Assembly: GCA_022818135.1 (NCBI GenBank)
Contig: JAFMSR010000002.1
Coordinates: forward strand, 22,811,999 to 22,875,998
DNA: 64,000 nt
Origin: Saxidomus purpurata
Taxonomy: Eukaryota; Mollusca; Bivalvia; Venerida; Veneridae
Reading direction: 5' to 3'
The position numbers were made by a program, and so were the translations under genes. This document shows positions 21,167 to 33,187 of this stretch, piece by piece. Positions within the stretch are counted from its first letter, which is position 1, and each line of letters begins with the position of its first letter. A model generated the notes under the pieces. The model did no database searches, was not told where the DNA came from, and saw only the letters and a program-made list of their open reading frames with translations.

Positions 21167-22560
21167 TAAAACTGCAAACACATATTGTTATTTTTGCAGT
21201 ATGTCATTTTTTTCTGCATGAGTGTAGGTCTTTGGTGCTTAATAAATTTAGCTTTGTAATAAACAGTTTTTCGTTATCTTTGTATATAATGTATTTACAC
21301 GTGTCTGCATTTAGCTTATTGCTTGATGGTTTACAAGAGTGTGCTAGAGCTAAGGCATGCACTAAAACCGTGCAGTTTGGGTGTCGAAATATTACTCATC
21401 GGAATCTAACAGTTTCGGAGGTCCCTGGTTCGAATCCGGGCTGGGGCACTGGAAATTTCAGAAACACTTTTTCTATCTAGAGATGTAACTGGTTAGAAAA
21501 TCAGAGGTAGACTGCTATACACCGAGTAAGTTAAAGAGTCTAGGGTCTGGTACCCGGATACTCTTGTATCTGCATCTGTCTCTTCAACCTCCGCCTGTCA
21601 GGGGTCTCTGCAGTTTCAACGGAGGAGAAATCCTAGGGTCGGCCGAGACTATAAACAATAAAAACATCTAACAGATTGTGACATAGGCATTTGTCAATGA
21701 ATAATGTTGTAACCTCATTTCACAAGCCATATTCATGAACCAACGAAGTATTGTCACAAACCATAAAACCAGTCTCCATTGAATTCACATAGCTTTATTC
21801 TTTGCCGATAGGTGGAGGATGTCAAAGGTGTTATGAAGTGAGTCCAGGGGTGGCGCGGTGGTCGAGTTTTTAAAGCTTTTGTGACAACCAATTCGAATGT
21901 CCCCGGTCCGAATCCCGACCGGGGCTGTAGTGATGCTCTAGTATATCGGGTTTATGATAATCTACATTATGTTTATATATGTCTACCAATGGTAATTTAA
22001 ATTGTGTTGTATTACTTCTCCGAAATCGCCAGTTACTAGTAATACAGCTGTACTGCTTCACTGCACATACAACGGACAAGAAACATTATACATTGTATAA
22101 CCATAGATTTATTTTCATAATATGTCGTTCAATATTGAAGAAACTCGCTTTGAGAAAATTGCAAAAGTTTATACAATTATTTTTGTAACAGTCTCAATAT
22201 TCGTTCATTATCACTTCAATAAGACGTGCACACTTAAATAGTATACTTCTTCAAAATTTAACATAATGGAACAACAAACAAACGAAATAAGGTACGTTTT
22301 GTTATCTTACTTAAAAAGTAAACATGCTACATGCTTTTCAACTCGCTTTATTTATGTGAAGACCGTTGGAGCAATATAGAATCATAACTGATCCGTTATG
22401 TATGTACATATTGAATTTTATTGCACATTGATTCAATGTCAAGGACTAAAATAGTTATTATAACCCTAGATACATGCGACAATATTTACCTGGCACTCAT
22501 TAATATCTTCGGTTACGTTCGTTTAAATAGATTATTGTATCGAACAAATATATATCACCA
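21167..22560 (+). repeat. 3' flank of cGLR copy A, duplicated unit
   Basis: Collinear with 37515-38950 downstream of copy C and in part with 25765-26455 downstream of copy B. It contains two tRNA-like heads also present in the other units: about 21366-21448 (B box 'GGTTCGAATCC') and about 21848-21925 ('TGGCGCGGTGGTCGAG' and 'GGTCCGAATCCC'). These are old SINEs copied with the unit, not functional tRNA genes. Confidence 0.75.
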
Positions 22561-24133
22561 ACTGAAGTTCATACCGCATAGACAGTGACATAGTTGCATA
22601 ACCTGCATGCAAGGATCCTGACCACATGATTTTAATTTTTATTTTTATTTATAAGAGGATGACTATTTTTATTAAATTATACACCGTTTTCGCTTTTCAT
22701 GTTCTAGGATTTATGTTTTTTTCTGTATACCTGCAGAATGATGAATAATGATATTACATTTCCTTTTCCTGGTAAAGGATTCGAACCGGGAACCCAGTGA
22801 TTTACAGCACAACCGGGAATTTAGTTTGTATTTTTGTAGTTAATACCAACATGTTTTTATTCGGAAATGTTTTTATTCATGTTCAGAAACCGAAAATTAT
22901 TTTATGGGTCTATACGGAATATAAATAAGTGCCAGGTACATAATGTCACACAATAATAGGGCCTACCAATTATGTTTTATTATGACACAATATGAAGTAT
23001 CTATAAATAATACTAAGAGAAGATACAAGTACGGTTCGGTTACTCGACCGATTCTATCCCCTCCCCCTCCCTCAAACGTCTAAACCTTTTGATACAAAAA
23101 GGCTGCCGAATATAATTTAAACATGCAGATATGTTGCTTAGACTTAGTTGAAACTAGTGTACGCATTACGGCTCTTTCGTTTTCACTTGACCTTTGAAAT
23201 GCTAAGGCAGATATACAATGAATCGCAATTTGTAAAATAAGTCTGCCTTGAAGTTGTAATACTCAATCTTCTTACTCTAATCTTAAGCAGATATATTAAC
23301 ATGCTGCACCCATTCGGCTACATATATGGAGAATGATAGTATGAAACTGGAAACATAACTGTCTTTCCTTTTGGCATAAAAAGATTTCTTCGTGTTACTA
23401 TACCCTTTACGAATATTGCAATTTTTTAAGCGAAAGTTATTGCTTGATTACTAGTATCATTCATTTAAAAGAAAACGGCGATTGGGGACCCAATTTCTTA
23501 TTATCTGTTTACTATAATGTATTTAGATCTTTTCTTAAATGGAAAAAATCCATCCCCTATGGTCGTTGATTTAATATCACCTACCTGACCCCGCTACCGA
23601 CCTGGCTCTATTAGTGGAGTCTAGTACCAGACACTAGTTGAAGTGGTGGCGCGTTCGCCTCGGGATCGGAGGGTCCGGTGCAAAAGTAGTGGTAGTGTCC
23701 TTAGGCAAGACACAGATAATTCCACATTGCCTCTCCTTCTCTTCGAGGTTGATTCCATCTGGGGTGAGTCTCGACAGCGATTAATATAAGTTGTAAGAAC
23801 TTGCTTTGCAATCAAGATTAAATAAATTAGTATAAATTAGTACCAGAAACGAGGATTAAGTAAATTAACCGAGATACAGTTATAAGCTAAAGAAAAAACT
23901 GAAAACATAACATGGCAAGGGCCATTCAAACAGAATCAAACAGTTATACTATACTGGCCTTATGCATTGTGGGATTAAGTCAAACTGTTAGAACTCGAAA
24001 AATGTTTTAGCTTTCTTGTAATAACATTTTGACATTCAAAGTAAACAGCCTTTATCAACTTTACGCCGTAAACTCTATTTTTAGATTCTGGTTTTATGGA
24101 AAGAATCAGAAAAGAAATCTGCACAGCTCACAG
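22561..24133 (+). repeat. 5' flank and putative promoter region of cGLR copy B
   Basis: Homologous to 33555-33740 plus 34810-35904 (copy C) and to 38950-39112 plus 42386-43400 and 45298-45582 (copy D). A tRNA-like block on the minus strand at about 22770-22815 recurs at 34945-34990 and 42525-42565. A SINE at 23632-23837 is specific to this copy. The last 250 bp before the start codon, beginning AGGTAAATTAACCGAGATAC, are kept in copies B, C and D and probably hold the promoter and 5' UTR. That role is inferred. Confidence 0.65.
23632..23837 (+). mobile_element. SINE inserted in the flank of cGLR copy B
   Basis: Same family as 17589-17816: an A-box remnant 'GGTGGCGCGTTCGCCTC', then 'GTGTCCTTAGGCAAGACAC', a CT run and an AT-rich tail. 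The B box is damaged. The 10-bp direct repeat TAGTACCAGA flanks it (23622-23631 and 23838-23847). The paralogous position near copy D (about 43348-43362) reads as an empty site, so the SINE arrived after the units separated. Confidence 0.85.
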
Positions 24134-25495
24134 ATGTTAAAAATGGCAAATAAATCACAAAATACAAAGGAACTTTCTTGTGATATATCAAACGCTCTTG
24201 ATTCTATGAAATATGGATATAAGGATATTAAAACTAGAGTACAAATATATAAGACAGCACAGGAAATGATGTGTAATAGATCAAAAGATAATACAGTCGT
24301 GATAATCGCAGGTAGCCGAGCTGAAGGCGTTTCTCATATACAGGAACCTGATAGTGATATCGACGTAATGCAAGTATTGACATCATGTATTTGCTGTGAT
24401 GATTTAAATATATCTGAATTTAATCCGGGTCAGACAGTGATTGGAATGGTGACAATACATACTGCACCTGGATATACAATGCTTAAATGTTCTGACCAGG
24501 ACATATCAGGAGTGACTGAGCATTTTTTGGTTAAAAAATGTTATGGGCAAAGGTTTCTAAGTTGTTTACTGCCATATGTGTTTGCAGATGACGTTACTAT
24601 CTCTGGACCTGCTTACTCACTTCATGTTTCGTTTTGTGACGACGAAGAAAATAGCTCAGCTTCCACTGTGACATCAATATCAGGAGATATTGTGTTTGCG
24701 CTACCGTGTATCTCTACCGAGCATCTACACAAGTGGAAAAAACGCAAAAGATTAACCAGCTGGCCAAAACATGAGCTAATTGAAGAAATTTCTCAAATGA
24801 ATGGACATGTTGTTCCTGTCGGGAATAAGGGAAGTGAGGATTGTCATTTAGAGTGGCGAATCTGTTATACTGAAGCAGAGATTAAGTTAATCCACTCAAT
24901 GAATGAAACACAACTTAAACTTTACATTCTCTTGAAAATGGTGGCAAAGAAAATCTTGAAGCCTATCTGTCCCGACATATCATCATATATCATTAAAAAT
25001 GTCTTATTTTGGTTCGTTGAAAGAAAAGAGACAGAAAGTTTTAAAATTGAAAATTTGTTAGATTTACTCTGTGATGCAATAGGCTCCTTGCAATATTTTA
25101 TCCAGGAAAAAAACTTACCAAAATATATGATACCAGAAAGGAATCTGTTTCAGAACCGAATTTGTGATGATGTCAAAGAACTTTTAATATTAGAACTTCA
25201 AAACCTCATTGATATCCAAAGTCCTACATATTTTCTACATCACAAGAACTTTCAGTCACTTAAATCTGCAGTTGAAGATCAGTGGTCTTCAAAATCAAAA
25301 CTGGTGTATGAACCTCAATTTATTCAACTTTCAGAATCAACCAAAAAGTGTCTGCATGATGAATTTGAGAACGGAAACGACATTAACAGGGACTTTCTTA
25401 ACAGGGTCTGGTCTGAATTAACTGAAGAGCAAATCGAACGTAATATGCCGGACATATTACTCGCAATGGGAATGAGCTGTCGCCTGAACAAATAG
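24134..25495 (+). CDS. cGAS-like receptor / Mab-21 domain protein, copy B (453 aa)
   Basis: An intact single-exon frame. I chose ATG 24134 because the peptide then begins MLKMANKSQN exactly as copy C does; the in-frame codons upstream to 24029 have no ATG start and no counterpart in C. The fold is the Mab-21/cGAS nucleotidyltransferase: Gly60-Ser61 in 'IIAGSRAEG', Asp75 and Asp77 in 'PDSDIDVM', and a third Asp185 in 'SGDIVFAL', so all three metal-binding acids are present. The C-terminal Mab-21 half has 'GHVVPVGNKGS', 'EWRICYTEAE' and 'SMNETQLKLYILLK' (residues about 224-268). I see no Cys/His zinc ribbon of vertebrate cGAS. By family, cGLRs make cyclic dinucleotides after binding nucleic acid; activity and ligand here are inferred. 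AATAAA lies at 25572-25577. A non-enzymatic Mab-21 role is the alternative. Confidence 0.85.
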   Translation: MLKMANKSQNTKELSCDISNALDSMKYGYKDIKTRVQIYKTAQEMMCNRSKDNTVVIIAGSRAEGVSHIQEPDSDIDVMQVLTSCICCDDLNISEFNPGQTVIGMVTIHTAPGYTMLKCSDQDISGVTEHFLVKKCYGQRFLSCLLPYVFADDVTISGPAYSLHVSFCDDEENSSASTVTSISGDIVFALPCISTEHLHKWKKRKRLTSWPKHELIEEISQMNGHVVPVGNKGSEDCHLEWRICYTEAEIKLIHSMNETQLKLYILLKMVAKKILKPICPDISSYIIKNVLFWFVERKETESFKIENLLDLLCDAIGSLQYFIQEKNLPKYMIPERNLFQNRICDDVKELLILELQNLIDIQSPTYFLHHKNFQSLKSAVEDQWSSKSKLVYEPQFIQLSESTKKCLHDEFENGNDINRDFLNRVWSELTEEQIERNMPDILLAMGMSCRLNK

Positions 25496-26455
25496 TTACA
25501 TAATGAAAAACATATCATCATCATGGGATCGTTACATCATTAACCTACGCAACACAATATGAAAATATTATAATAAAATACATTGTAATATGATAGTGGC
25601 ATGTGAATATCGACCAGTACGAGTGCATCATCAATTTAACCTTGGAAAATAATCTTTTTTCTGATAAACTTGCTTTGTGGATGGTGAAGGGTTTCAAGAC
25701 GAAGTATTTATATATGCATTCAGATGAGAACTTTGCCTCAAAGTTGATTGAATTTATTTCAAACTTCAAACACATTTTATTATTTTTGAAGTATGTTATT
25801 TCTTATGCATGAATATACTAGTAGGTGTTTTGGACTAATTTTGGGCTTTAAATTAAGCTTTGTAATTATCAACAAGCAGGTAGGTTTTGAAATATCTTTG
25901 TACATTAGGCTTATTGCTTATTGCTTAGTTAACATTATTTTCCTAGACCCATGACATGCACTAATACCGTGCCGTTTAAGTGTAGAAATATTACTCACCA
26001 GTATCTGATAGATTCGGAGGTACCCGGGCACTTGAAATTTCAGAAACGCTTTTCAGTGTTTGCCAACCATCTAGAGATGAACTGGTTAAAGACCCAGAGG
26101 TAATATTGCGATCAGTGCTATACACGTAAAAGAACCAAGTGTTCTATTCGTAAAAAGCCAGGGTATGATACTCGGATTCCCTTGTATGTGCATCTGTCTC
26201 TTTGACCTGCGCTTGTCAGGGATCTTTGTAGTTTCACCGGAGGAGAAATCCTAGGTCAGTCGGGACTATAAACATTAAAAAATAATTTAATATTGTTGCA
26301 GAGGCGTTTGTCAATTAATAATGTCGCACTTGTTAAAATTCATTTCATTAGCCATAACAACCAACGAAGTATCGTCACAAACCAAAAAGTCCAGTGCATT
26401 CACATGGCTTCATACATTGCAGTTACGTGAAGGATGTCAAAAGTAAGCCCATCAC
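25496..26455 (+). repeat. 3' flank of cGLR copy B
   Basis: Homologous to the flanks after copies A, C and D ('CCGGAGGAGAAATCCTAGG', 'CAACGAAGTATCGTCACAAA'). The tRNA-like head of the other units is present but damaged (about 25965-26035, B box lost). The similarity stops at about 26455, where unrelated DNA leads to the C1q gene. Confidence 0.7.
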
Positions 26456-27566
26456 TTCCGTGTATACACATGCGCAGTTATGTTAGATCGTAAAATGTAC
26501 GAGGGTTGTCTGAAAATGGCGTGACAGTCAAATTCTATATCTTTGGCAGTAAGAATTGAAAAGATATAAAATTGAGGTTCATGCTCCTCGTATGTAGCTT
26601 AGATTCCGAAAACTGACAACATTCGAGGAGACTACTGTACTCTGTCCGCGGCTTAGAACGTATTAATGAATTTTAAGGATAAGTAATGCTACTATTCATA
26701 TTCACGATTATCACGTCCCAGTCCGGCTTATCCGTATATTTTCCTCAAACTTAATTGTGAAACTTCGTTAAATAAAGTTTTTACATGGACATGTATTATT
26801 ATTAGTATTATTTGTCGTCATCATTGTCATCGTCATCGTTATCGTAAACAATAGAGAATACAAAATAGCCTACATCTCAACGCTAATTCTAACAGTTCTT
26901 CAGTTATTTCTAAACGGACGATTTACCTTACCAACGTTAATTGAGGAGAAGGACCAGTACTGAACTCTCATCTTCTGTAAGAAATTGTAAACGTGGCTCA
27001 AATATGTGGTCCTCAATCAGTGAGAAATTACAGTAATTGTCAAGTCACCAACACTAACTACTCGCCAACGGAGACGATCTACAACGCCTGTAAACCGTAA
27101 TTATATAGGTCACGCATTTTGTTCTGGTCCCTGCACCATCTCAAACATGCAGGGAAATAACGCCAGACATTCTTTTATAAACTTTTATACCGTTATACAC
27201 TTAATTACGAAAACATATTAAAGGAATTATATCTTCTACAAATTATTTTTTTCTTTAGACTATTTTTTTCATTTTGTCAAATCCTATATATTTTATTCAT
27301 TATGATTTAATATGTTAGCCTAAGTTAATATTTGTCCAGTTGTATCATACAAATATAGCGGCTATATTCAACATCACTAATCTCCACAATACACGACAGG
27401 TATTTTTCAAATTGCCTGGTTTTAGAATAAAAACATCTATCTGGCGTTTTCTTGTCAAACAAGCTGTGCTATGTGAAAACAAGAACTAGAATATGTCTTT
27501 AAAAAGACGATCCATTAAGTTGGTATCGTGACACATGCTGACGTGTATACCAGGAAAACCAAGTTA
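26456..27566. other. Non-coding stretch with a decayed SINE
   Basis: At about 26495-26515 there is 'TACGAGGGTTGTCTGAAAAT', similar to mariner-type terminal repeats, but no matching second end was found. At about 26925-27065 lies a decayed minus-strand copy of the repeat at 13655-13875. No gene is recognised. Confidence 0.45.
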
Positions 27567-28290
27567 ATCCTTGTTTTTCTTATCAGATATGTTACTCGAA
27601 ATATTGACAGTTATTCAATGGTCGAGAAAGTACTCTAGACTCATAATTAATGTTTGTTTGGAGGTAACAGCCTATCATATTGATAGATATGAACTATTTA
27701 CGTACTTAAATTGAAATACTGAAAACGCAAGATTATTTCATTAATCTTTCTTATACGGTTTTATCCAATTAAAAGGTTCCTTACAAGAGTTAATTTTAAA
27801 TACAAAATAAATCCTCAAAAAAGATGGTCAGCGCGATTTTGAGTGTATTAAAAAGATGAGTACCTAGACTTCATAGTAAATAGTACAACTGTCAAGTTTT
27901 ATATTAATTAACGCAGTGAAAAAGGCGCCCTGACCTGGAGGCGAACAGGACAAATGCCCTTTCGACCGAGCTTACCGATTGCTTACACTTTATGTCCACA
28001 ATTGTGATTAAGTCCATACATGTGCATCAAACAAACTTTATCATATGCCTTCGTTTTTTTATCAAATAATTATGATACTCGAAATATTGATCGTTATTCA
28101 CTGGCCGAGGAAGTATTACTCTACACTCCTTATTAACATTAGTTTGGGGGTAACAACATATTATGCTGATAAATATGAACTATTTACCTTCTAAAATGAT
28201 AAAATCATTCATGAAAGACTGAAAAGCAAGAGGTTTTTATTGACACTTTTTATACGGTGTTATCCAGTTAAAAGGTTTCTTACAGAATAA
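27567..28290. repeat. Direct duplication of about 230-250 bp
   Basis: 27567-27795 and 28045-28290 share a series of phrases in the same order: 'ACTCGAAATATTGA', 'GGTAACA', 'GATATGAACTATTTAC' / 'AAATATGAACTATTTACC', and 'TATCCARTTAAAAGGTT'. Identity is perhaps 75-80%, so it is an older duplication than most here. Confidence 0.7.
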
Positions 28291-28701
28291 ATGTTTCAAT
28301 TAAAAAACCGTTATACATTCTACTTGTCATTTCATTGTTGGTTGAAAAGTCACCAACTTCCGACCCAAATCGAGCTTAATACGACTACGACGAAAAAATT
28401 CCTTTGGATTGTAGTAGTGTTCAACATTATTTACGTCTACAATGCACAGTTAGTCAATCTCGTCCAATCAAAACATCCAGATCATTTTAAGTATCTGCTT
28501 CATACTCCAGTCCTTGAGTGCCGTCCGTGTGCAAAAAACGTACCTGCTAATTCACATATACTGTTTCGATCAATGTCTGAACTATCAGAAAGGAAAGATT
28601 GTTTGGACTTTTGGCCTTATGTTACGACTATAGAAATACAAGATGGTGTCCAAGATGAACCGCCTATTACAGTGACTGTTTTAATCGTGTGTGTGCAATA
28701 A
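28291..28701 (+). CDS. Hypothetical protein, 136 aa
   Basis: An ATG-to-stop frame of 136 codons with unremarkable composition: a hydrophobic stretch near residues 38-56 ('FLWIVVVFNIIYVYNAQLVN'), a Cys pair ('LECRPCAK') and an acidic C-terminal third. I recognise no domain. It could be a single-pass membrane peptide, an exon of a longer gene or a chance frame. It starts exactly where the second copy of a duplicated repeat ends, and an ATC microsatellite follows it. It lies between cGLR copy B and the C1q gene. Confidence 0.25.
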   Translation: MFQLKNRYTFYLSFHCWLKSHQLPTQIELNTTTTKKFLWIVVVFNIIYVYNAQLVNLVQSKHPDHFKYLLHTPVLECRPCAKNVPANSHILFRSMSELSERKDCLDFWPYVTTIEIQDGVQDEPPITVTVLIVCVQ

Positions 28702-28762
28702 CAAGAAACACACCGGCATTAATTTTCCTTCAGAAAAACACTAATCACCCTTCATTCATATC

Positions 28763-28765
<3 letters not shown>

Positions 28766-28830
<65 letters not shown>

Positions 28831-28831
28831 T
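28766..28831. repeat. (ATC)n microsatellite
   Basis: About 22 uninterrupted ATC/TCA triplets. Confidence 0.98.
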
Positions 28832-29206
28832 TCTGCTAATGGTAACCGGTCGTAACTGGCTATAATATTCATATACTATAAATATCATATCCCATGGGGG
28901 ATGATAGCAAAAATATTACCCCGACAAAGTTAATGTCAACCGAGTTATTTGGATATATGTCCCCACTTTTACGGTTCTGCCAGTCCTCTCTATTTTATCA
29001 TTAGATTCTTATTATTAATTATGGAGATTCTTCCGTGCACGCGCTGAAGAAAAAGATTTCTTTCTATTGGCTAATGTATCTTGTATCAGCATTCTGTTCT
29101 ATTACAAGCCAACCAAGTATCATTTTCAAAATACTTTATTGGAGACTTTAATTACATTCCTTTCTAGACTGCAATGTATCAGATACACGAAATACAACAA
29201 TGATTT

Positions 29207-31396
29207 TCATTCTGAATAAAGAAGCCAACCCGAAAATGTTGTCATTCGCTGTCCATGGACGGTACCGGTGTGTACATTCAATTTGGTAGAACGAACCCAA
29301 ACTACATCGCCAGCTTTAAGGTCAACAACTGCCGTATTTGAAGCAAGGGAATAATCGGCATGATTTCCTGAATCCGAAAAAGTTATTCCTTCCATGTGAT
29401 TGTTTACAACTAGCTCACTCTGCATGGCATGACCGTCGATGCTTGCAGTTGTCCACGTAAACACGTACGTGCCCGGTACAGAAGCTGTAAACATTCCACT
29501 TAATCCATTGTAACCGCTTCCAATATTCGTCGTAACGTGATCAAAAACTATTGTTTGAAAGCTTCCTAGTCCGGTTAAATCATGGGAGAGTTGGACATAA
29601 AATGCGACCTTTGGCTTAGGCGTAGGTGCTAATGTCGTCTGTTGCAAGCCAGCTAAGAGTCGCCGTTTTCCTAAGAATGAAAAAGAAACAAGAGGGTAAT
29701 GGTGGCCTTAGTACCATTGTTCTAGATAGCAAGGTAAAGTTTTATGAAAATCATAAACACAATAAATCCTGCCATCGAAGTTTTGCCATAATCTTGTTTA
29801 GTGTCCTCCATTTTGACTAACCTGGCTCAATTTTCTGTACAGATAATGACTTGAACAAATTGAAAACCTCAATTTACTCAAATGAAGCTTTCAATAAATA
29901 AGCTCAATAATTATGATAGCAGTTTTTCTCATAATACAAAAACAAAGCATTTATATAGCGCAAAAATGTATAACAATATTCGATTGCGCTTTACAATTTC
30001 TCCTAAGCATAGCAATATGGTTAAAATATCCTAGGTCAAGTCACTCTTGAATTTAATTTCTATGACACAGTCATGCAAACAATAATCTAGTTGTAAAACC
30101 GACCAAACAAGTATGTTTTTAGTTTGGATTTAAACAGGCTTTCACTTGTTAAATTCTTCAGATGATTTGGTAATAAATTCCACCATTCCGATCCCACCTC
30201 TGCTATAGATCTATCTGCCAATTTAGTTCTTTTTGGTGGTATCTCAAATTGATTGACACTTGATGATGAAGATCTCAGTCTTTGTCGATATTGCCATAGA
30301 GTTGGATTGAACATTTCTAGAAGGTACAATAGTGCTGTTACATTAACAACACGGAATACAGTTACGATAACTTAATACATTATTCTTGCTCGAACCGGAA
30401 GCCAGTGTAATGTTTTTTAGAATCTCGGCGCTAGGTTGGTCATAGGTAGCACAAGTTACAACTCTTGCATCATGGTGTAGTTCAATCTATTTCTGGTCTG
30501 AATGCGCTTATAATGTATCTTAGTCACGGAAATTTAAAGCCTAACACATTCCAAAAAGATTTTGTAGATAAGATAAATTCCAGAATGTAAACAAGCTGAA
30601 ATACAGCAGCTTTTATTACAGTATAACAGTTTCTGGTCTGATTCGGCCAAGACTTTGGCCATTCTCATTTTATCAAAGTTTGATTATAAAGCAGTTAAAT
30701 AAATCACAACGTTATTTAAATTCTGCTTTAATTGGGCCAAAACTGTAGAAACACATGTTGTCGTTATCAAGTAAAGCACACAGACCATACCAAATAATAT
30801 ATACATAGTTTTTGAGCAAAGATCAACAGCCTTTTCTTTCAAAAAAGCCACTGCCATTTCTTGGCTAAGAGAGATATGAACTACTACAAATGCGTCTTGA
30901 TGTTCTGTTATAATTATGATAACGTATAATTTATAGAATTAAAAACTTTTTTTGTTACGCAGCAAAAAGTATGTATATAAATTATATATCAAACTTTCGC
31001 GAGGAGTGTAATATTAGTGGCTGTTTAAGAAAAATGTGTGCTTACAGCAGGTGACTGACAAAACAGGTTTAGTTGTATCATTAGTTCAATTACTATTTAA
31101 ACCAATTTGTGCGTGAAATAATAATTCGCTATAGTAGATGTATTACATGTATATTAAAACGTACGTTCTGATCCTCGTAGTACTTCAATGAGTTTGTTAT
31201 ACCGTTCTTCTTGCAATGCTAACCTTTTGTGTACGTCATTCAGCTGAACGTCGTATGCTTTCCTTAAATCTTTAATCACGTCGGAGAATAACTGACTCTG
31301 GTAGCTGGGAGACTGTGGAGACTGTGGCACATTTCGTGAATTCGATCGTCCACTGAACAACACAAAAACTAACAATCCTAACTTAACACAGTCCAT
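29207..31396 (-). CDS. Secreted C1q-domain protein, two exons, 231 aa
   Basis: Exon 1 is 31396-31165 and exon 2 is 29670-29207. The donor GTACGT and acceptor TTCTTAG leave a split Arg codon (C|GA, phase 1), and the joined frame is open for 231 residues. Exon 1 encodes a signal peptide ('MDCVKLGLLVFVLFSG', cleavage probably near residue 20) and a heptad-like coiled coil (about 35-77). Exon 2 encodes a linker and then the C1q head from about residue 98, with family hallmarks 'VAFYVQLSHDL', 'FTASVPGTYVFTW', 'GDVVWVR' and a final 'FSGWLLYSE'. There is no collagen stretch. AATAAA on the minus strand at 29140-29135 fits the 3' end. In bivalves such proteins are haemolymph lectin-like recognition molecules; that role is inferred. 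The gene faces cGLR copy B. Confidence 0.9.
30080..30480 (-). mobile_element. LINE 3' fragment in the intron of the C1q gene
   Basis: The minus-strand translation gives 'LHWLPVRARIMY' (about 30400), 'LYLLEMFNPTLW', 'PPKRTKLADRSIAEVGSEWW' and 'LPNHLKNLTSESLFKSKLKT', the RT thumb and C-terminal part of a CR1-like LINE with stops. It lies in the sense orientation of the C1q gene. A piece typical of the element's 3' end ('AGCATTTATATAGCGCAA' on the + strand) lies at about 29945. Confidence 0.75.
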
Positions 31397-32673
31397 TGTT
31401 TAGGACGAAAGTTGAATATGTAATGGAATATCAAGTTGAAGTTAGTGCGATTATACAGTTGTAGCGCATTGTGCGTCAAAGATAAGGAGGCAATGCCAAT
31501 AATCTAAATTTATTTGGAAGGCTTGAATTTTATGTAGGCTTAACTTTAGTGATTTGGTATTAGACTTTCTGAAAAAAAGAATGCCCGTGTACAGTGAAGA
31601 GACGAGTTGGGTCTTTGTCCCTGTGACGTGCAGGTCCGAAGTGATCACATCAACCTGTCATGGGAAAATTTCTCACAGTATAACTTTAAATACTCATATA
31701 TAAAATAATGAATTTACAGGTAGAATATTGATAGTAATGTGTTCAATTTTTTCTTGAACAATGTTATCATATACATTTCTTTCATATTTTTGTCGCTTCT
31801 TCCCTAAAAAGCATCGTCAGAAAGTGTTTCAATATCATTGAAGAAAATATTGTGCTGTATGTAAAGCATATACTTTCGGTTTTAGGGATGTGTCCGTACA
31901 CACAATGGTCGATTTAGCCGGTCAACGATCTTTCTTGGATTGGTAATATAAAAGTTACAAGTGGCGCTCATTAATCTTCGCCAGTGTTGACAAGGCATTT
32001 TTTGTCGAATGATAATGAGAAATGATGAGAAATGAAACGAGGTACGTTCTGGTGTGGTTTCATTATTTCAATTGATTATCGTCGATACGTATTTACAGTG
32101 GCTTCTAACTAGAAGTGTGCATCGCTTTTTAGACTCAAATGTTTTATCGTAAAAAATGTAGAAAAGAAACATTATTCTGAAATGTGTACTTTTTGTTAAA
32201 CAGAAAAGGAAACCCTGGTTCATTTAATTTAGGATTGTTCTTTGACAAGAAGTAAAATATATACATTTTTGTAGTTAAAAACATGAGGTATATTTTCCCG
32301 TATGCAAGAAAACTTTTATTTTAGGATCCAAGGACAGTTTAATATATTGTGTGCAGAAATAAAAAGTTATATAATATGTAGAAGGAAGAATCTAAAGCAA
32401 TCTATTGTTGGACTTAAAAGAAACTTTAAAATTTCTTCTGCAATTATAAAATCGTCTTCCACAAATAAAAACAGTTAAAGTACATTGATCTCTTGTAGTA
32501 AATGTAAGCGCATAACTCAGTATGCTGTTTACGTAGTTTAAAAAAATGATACCTTGTCTAGATATTATATGTGTGTGTAAATGTGACAAGGTAATTTATT
32601 TCTTTTCGCAATGTATCTACATGTTCTATTCTTTTTCCTAAGATGATAAGACTTTGTTTTTCTATTCAAATTA
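31397..32673. other. Upstream of the C1q gene; no further gene seen
   Basis: AT-rich DNA that should contain the C1q promoter and 5' UTR immediately above 31396. I see no unambiguous TATA or repeat. The short minus-strand frames at 31451-31648 and 32392-32589 show no domain. Confidence 0.4.
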
Positions 32674-32846
32674 GGAAATAGATTTCACATTTGAGTGATA
32701 TACCGGTTAGTATATCACTGTGTGGAGTGTAGATGCGTAGTAATCTAATCAGGAAGACCGAAGGCCTGAGTGATTACTTAGGAAGCATCTAAACGACACA
32801 CAGTGATATACTAACGGTATATCACTCAAAAGTAAAATCAATTTCC
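32674..32846. mobile_element. Hairpin MITE-like element, about 173 bp
   Basis: The two halves are inverted copies: GGAAATAGATTTCAC, TTGAGTGATATACC, AGTATATCACTGTGT, GATGC and GTAATC from the left match the reverse complement of the right half, with a loop of about 25 bp around 32760. Such a foldback is typical of MITEs. No target-site duplication is clear. Confidence 0.8.
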
Positions 32847-33187
32847 ATTCTAACACGTTAATTTAAACAAAAAAATGTTGGAAGGGGTACTATTTGATGA
32901 GCTTAATCGAAGTCGCTGCCTTGAACTTGTTGTATTCCTTGCATTTCATGACATTTTCGCTGTTCTTTTTTACTCCACAAATAAAACGCTATTTGTCTTA
33001 TTTTTGTTGTTGCTGATATTGCTGGCGATACCGGAAGTGTAGAAATTTTACTACGATTTGTTTTACATCACGTGAGTTCATTCACAACTATACAAATCTA
33101 AGCGTGTTAGCGCATGAACACTCATAGATGTTGTGTGAAAATTACGCGGGAGGGAATTTCAGCAGTCAAAAATAGTTCCTGGCGCTA

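Noticed and set aside
26495..26620. A mariner element starting TACGAGGGTTGTCTGAAAAT
   Set aside because: Only one terminal-repeat-like end is visible; the 'CTCCTCGTATG' about 95 bp later does not match beyond six bases.
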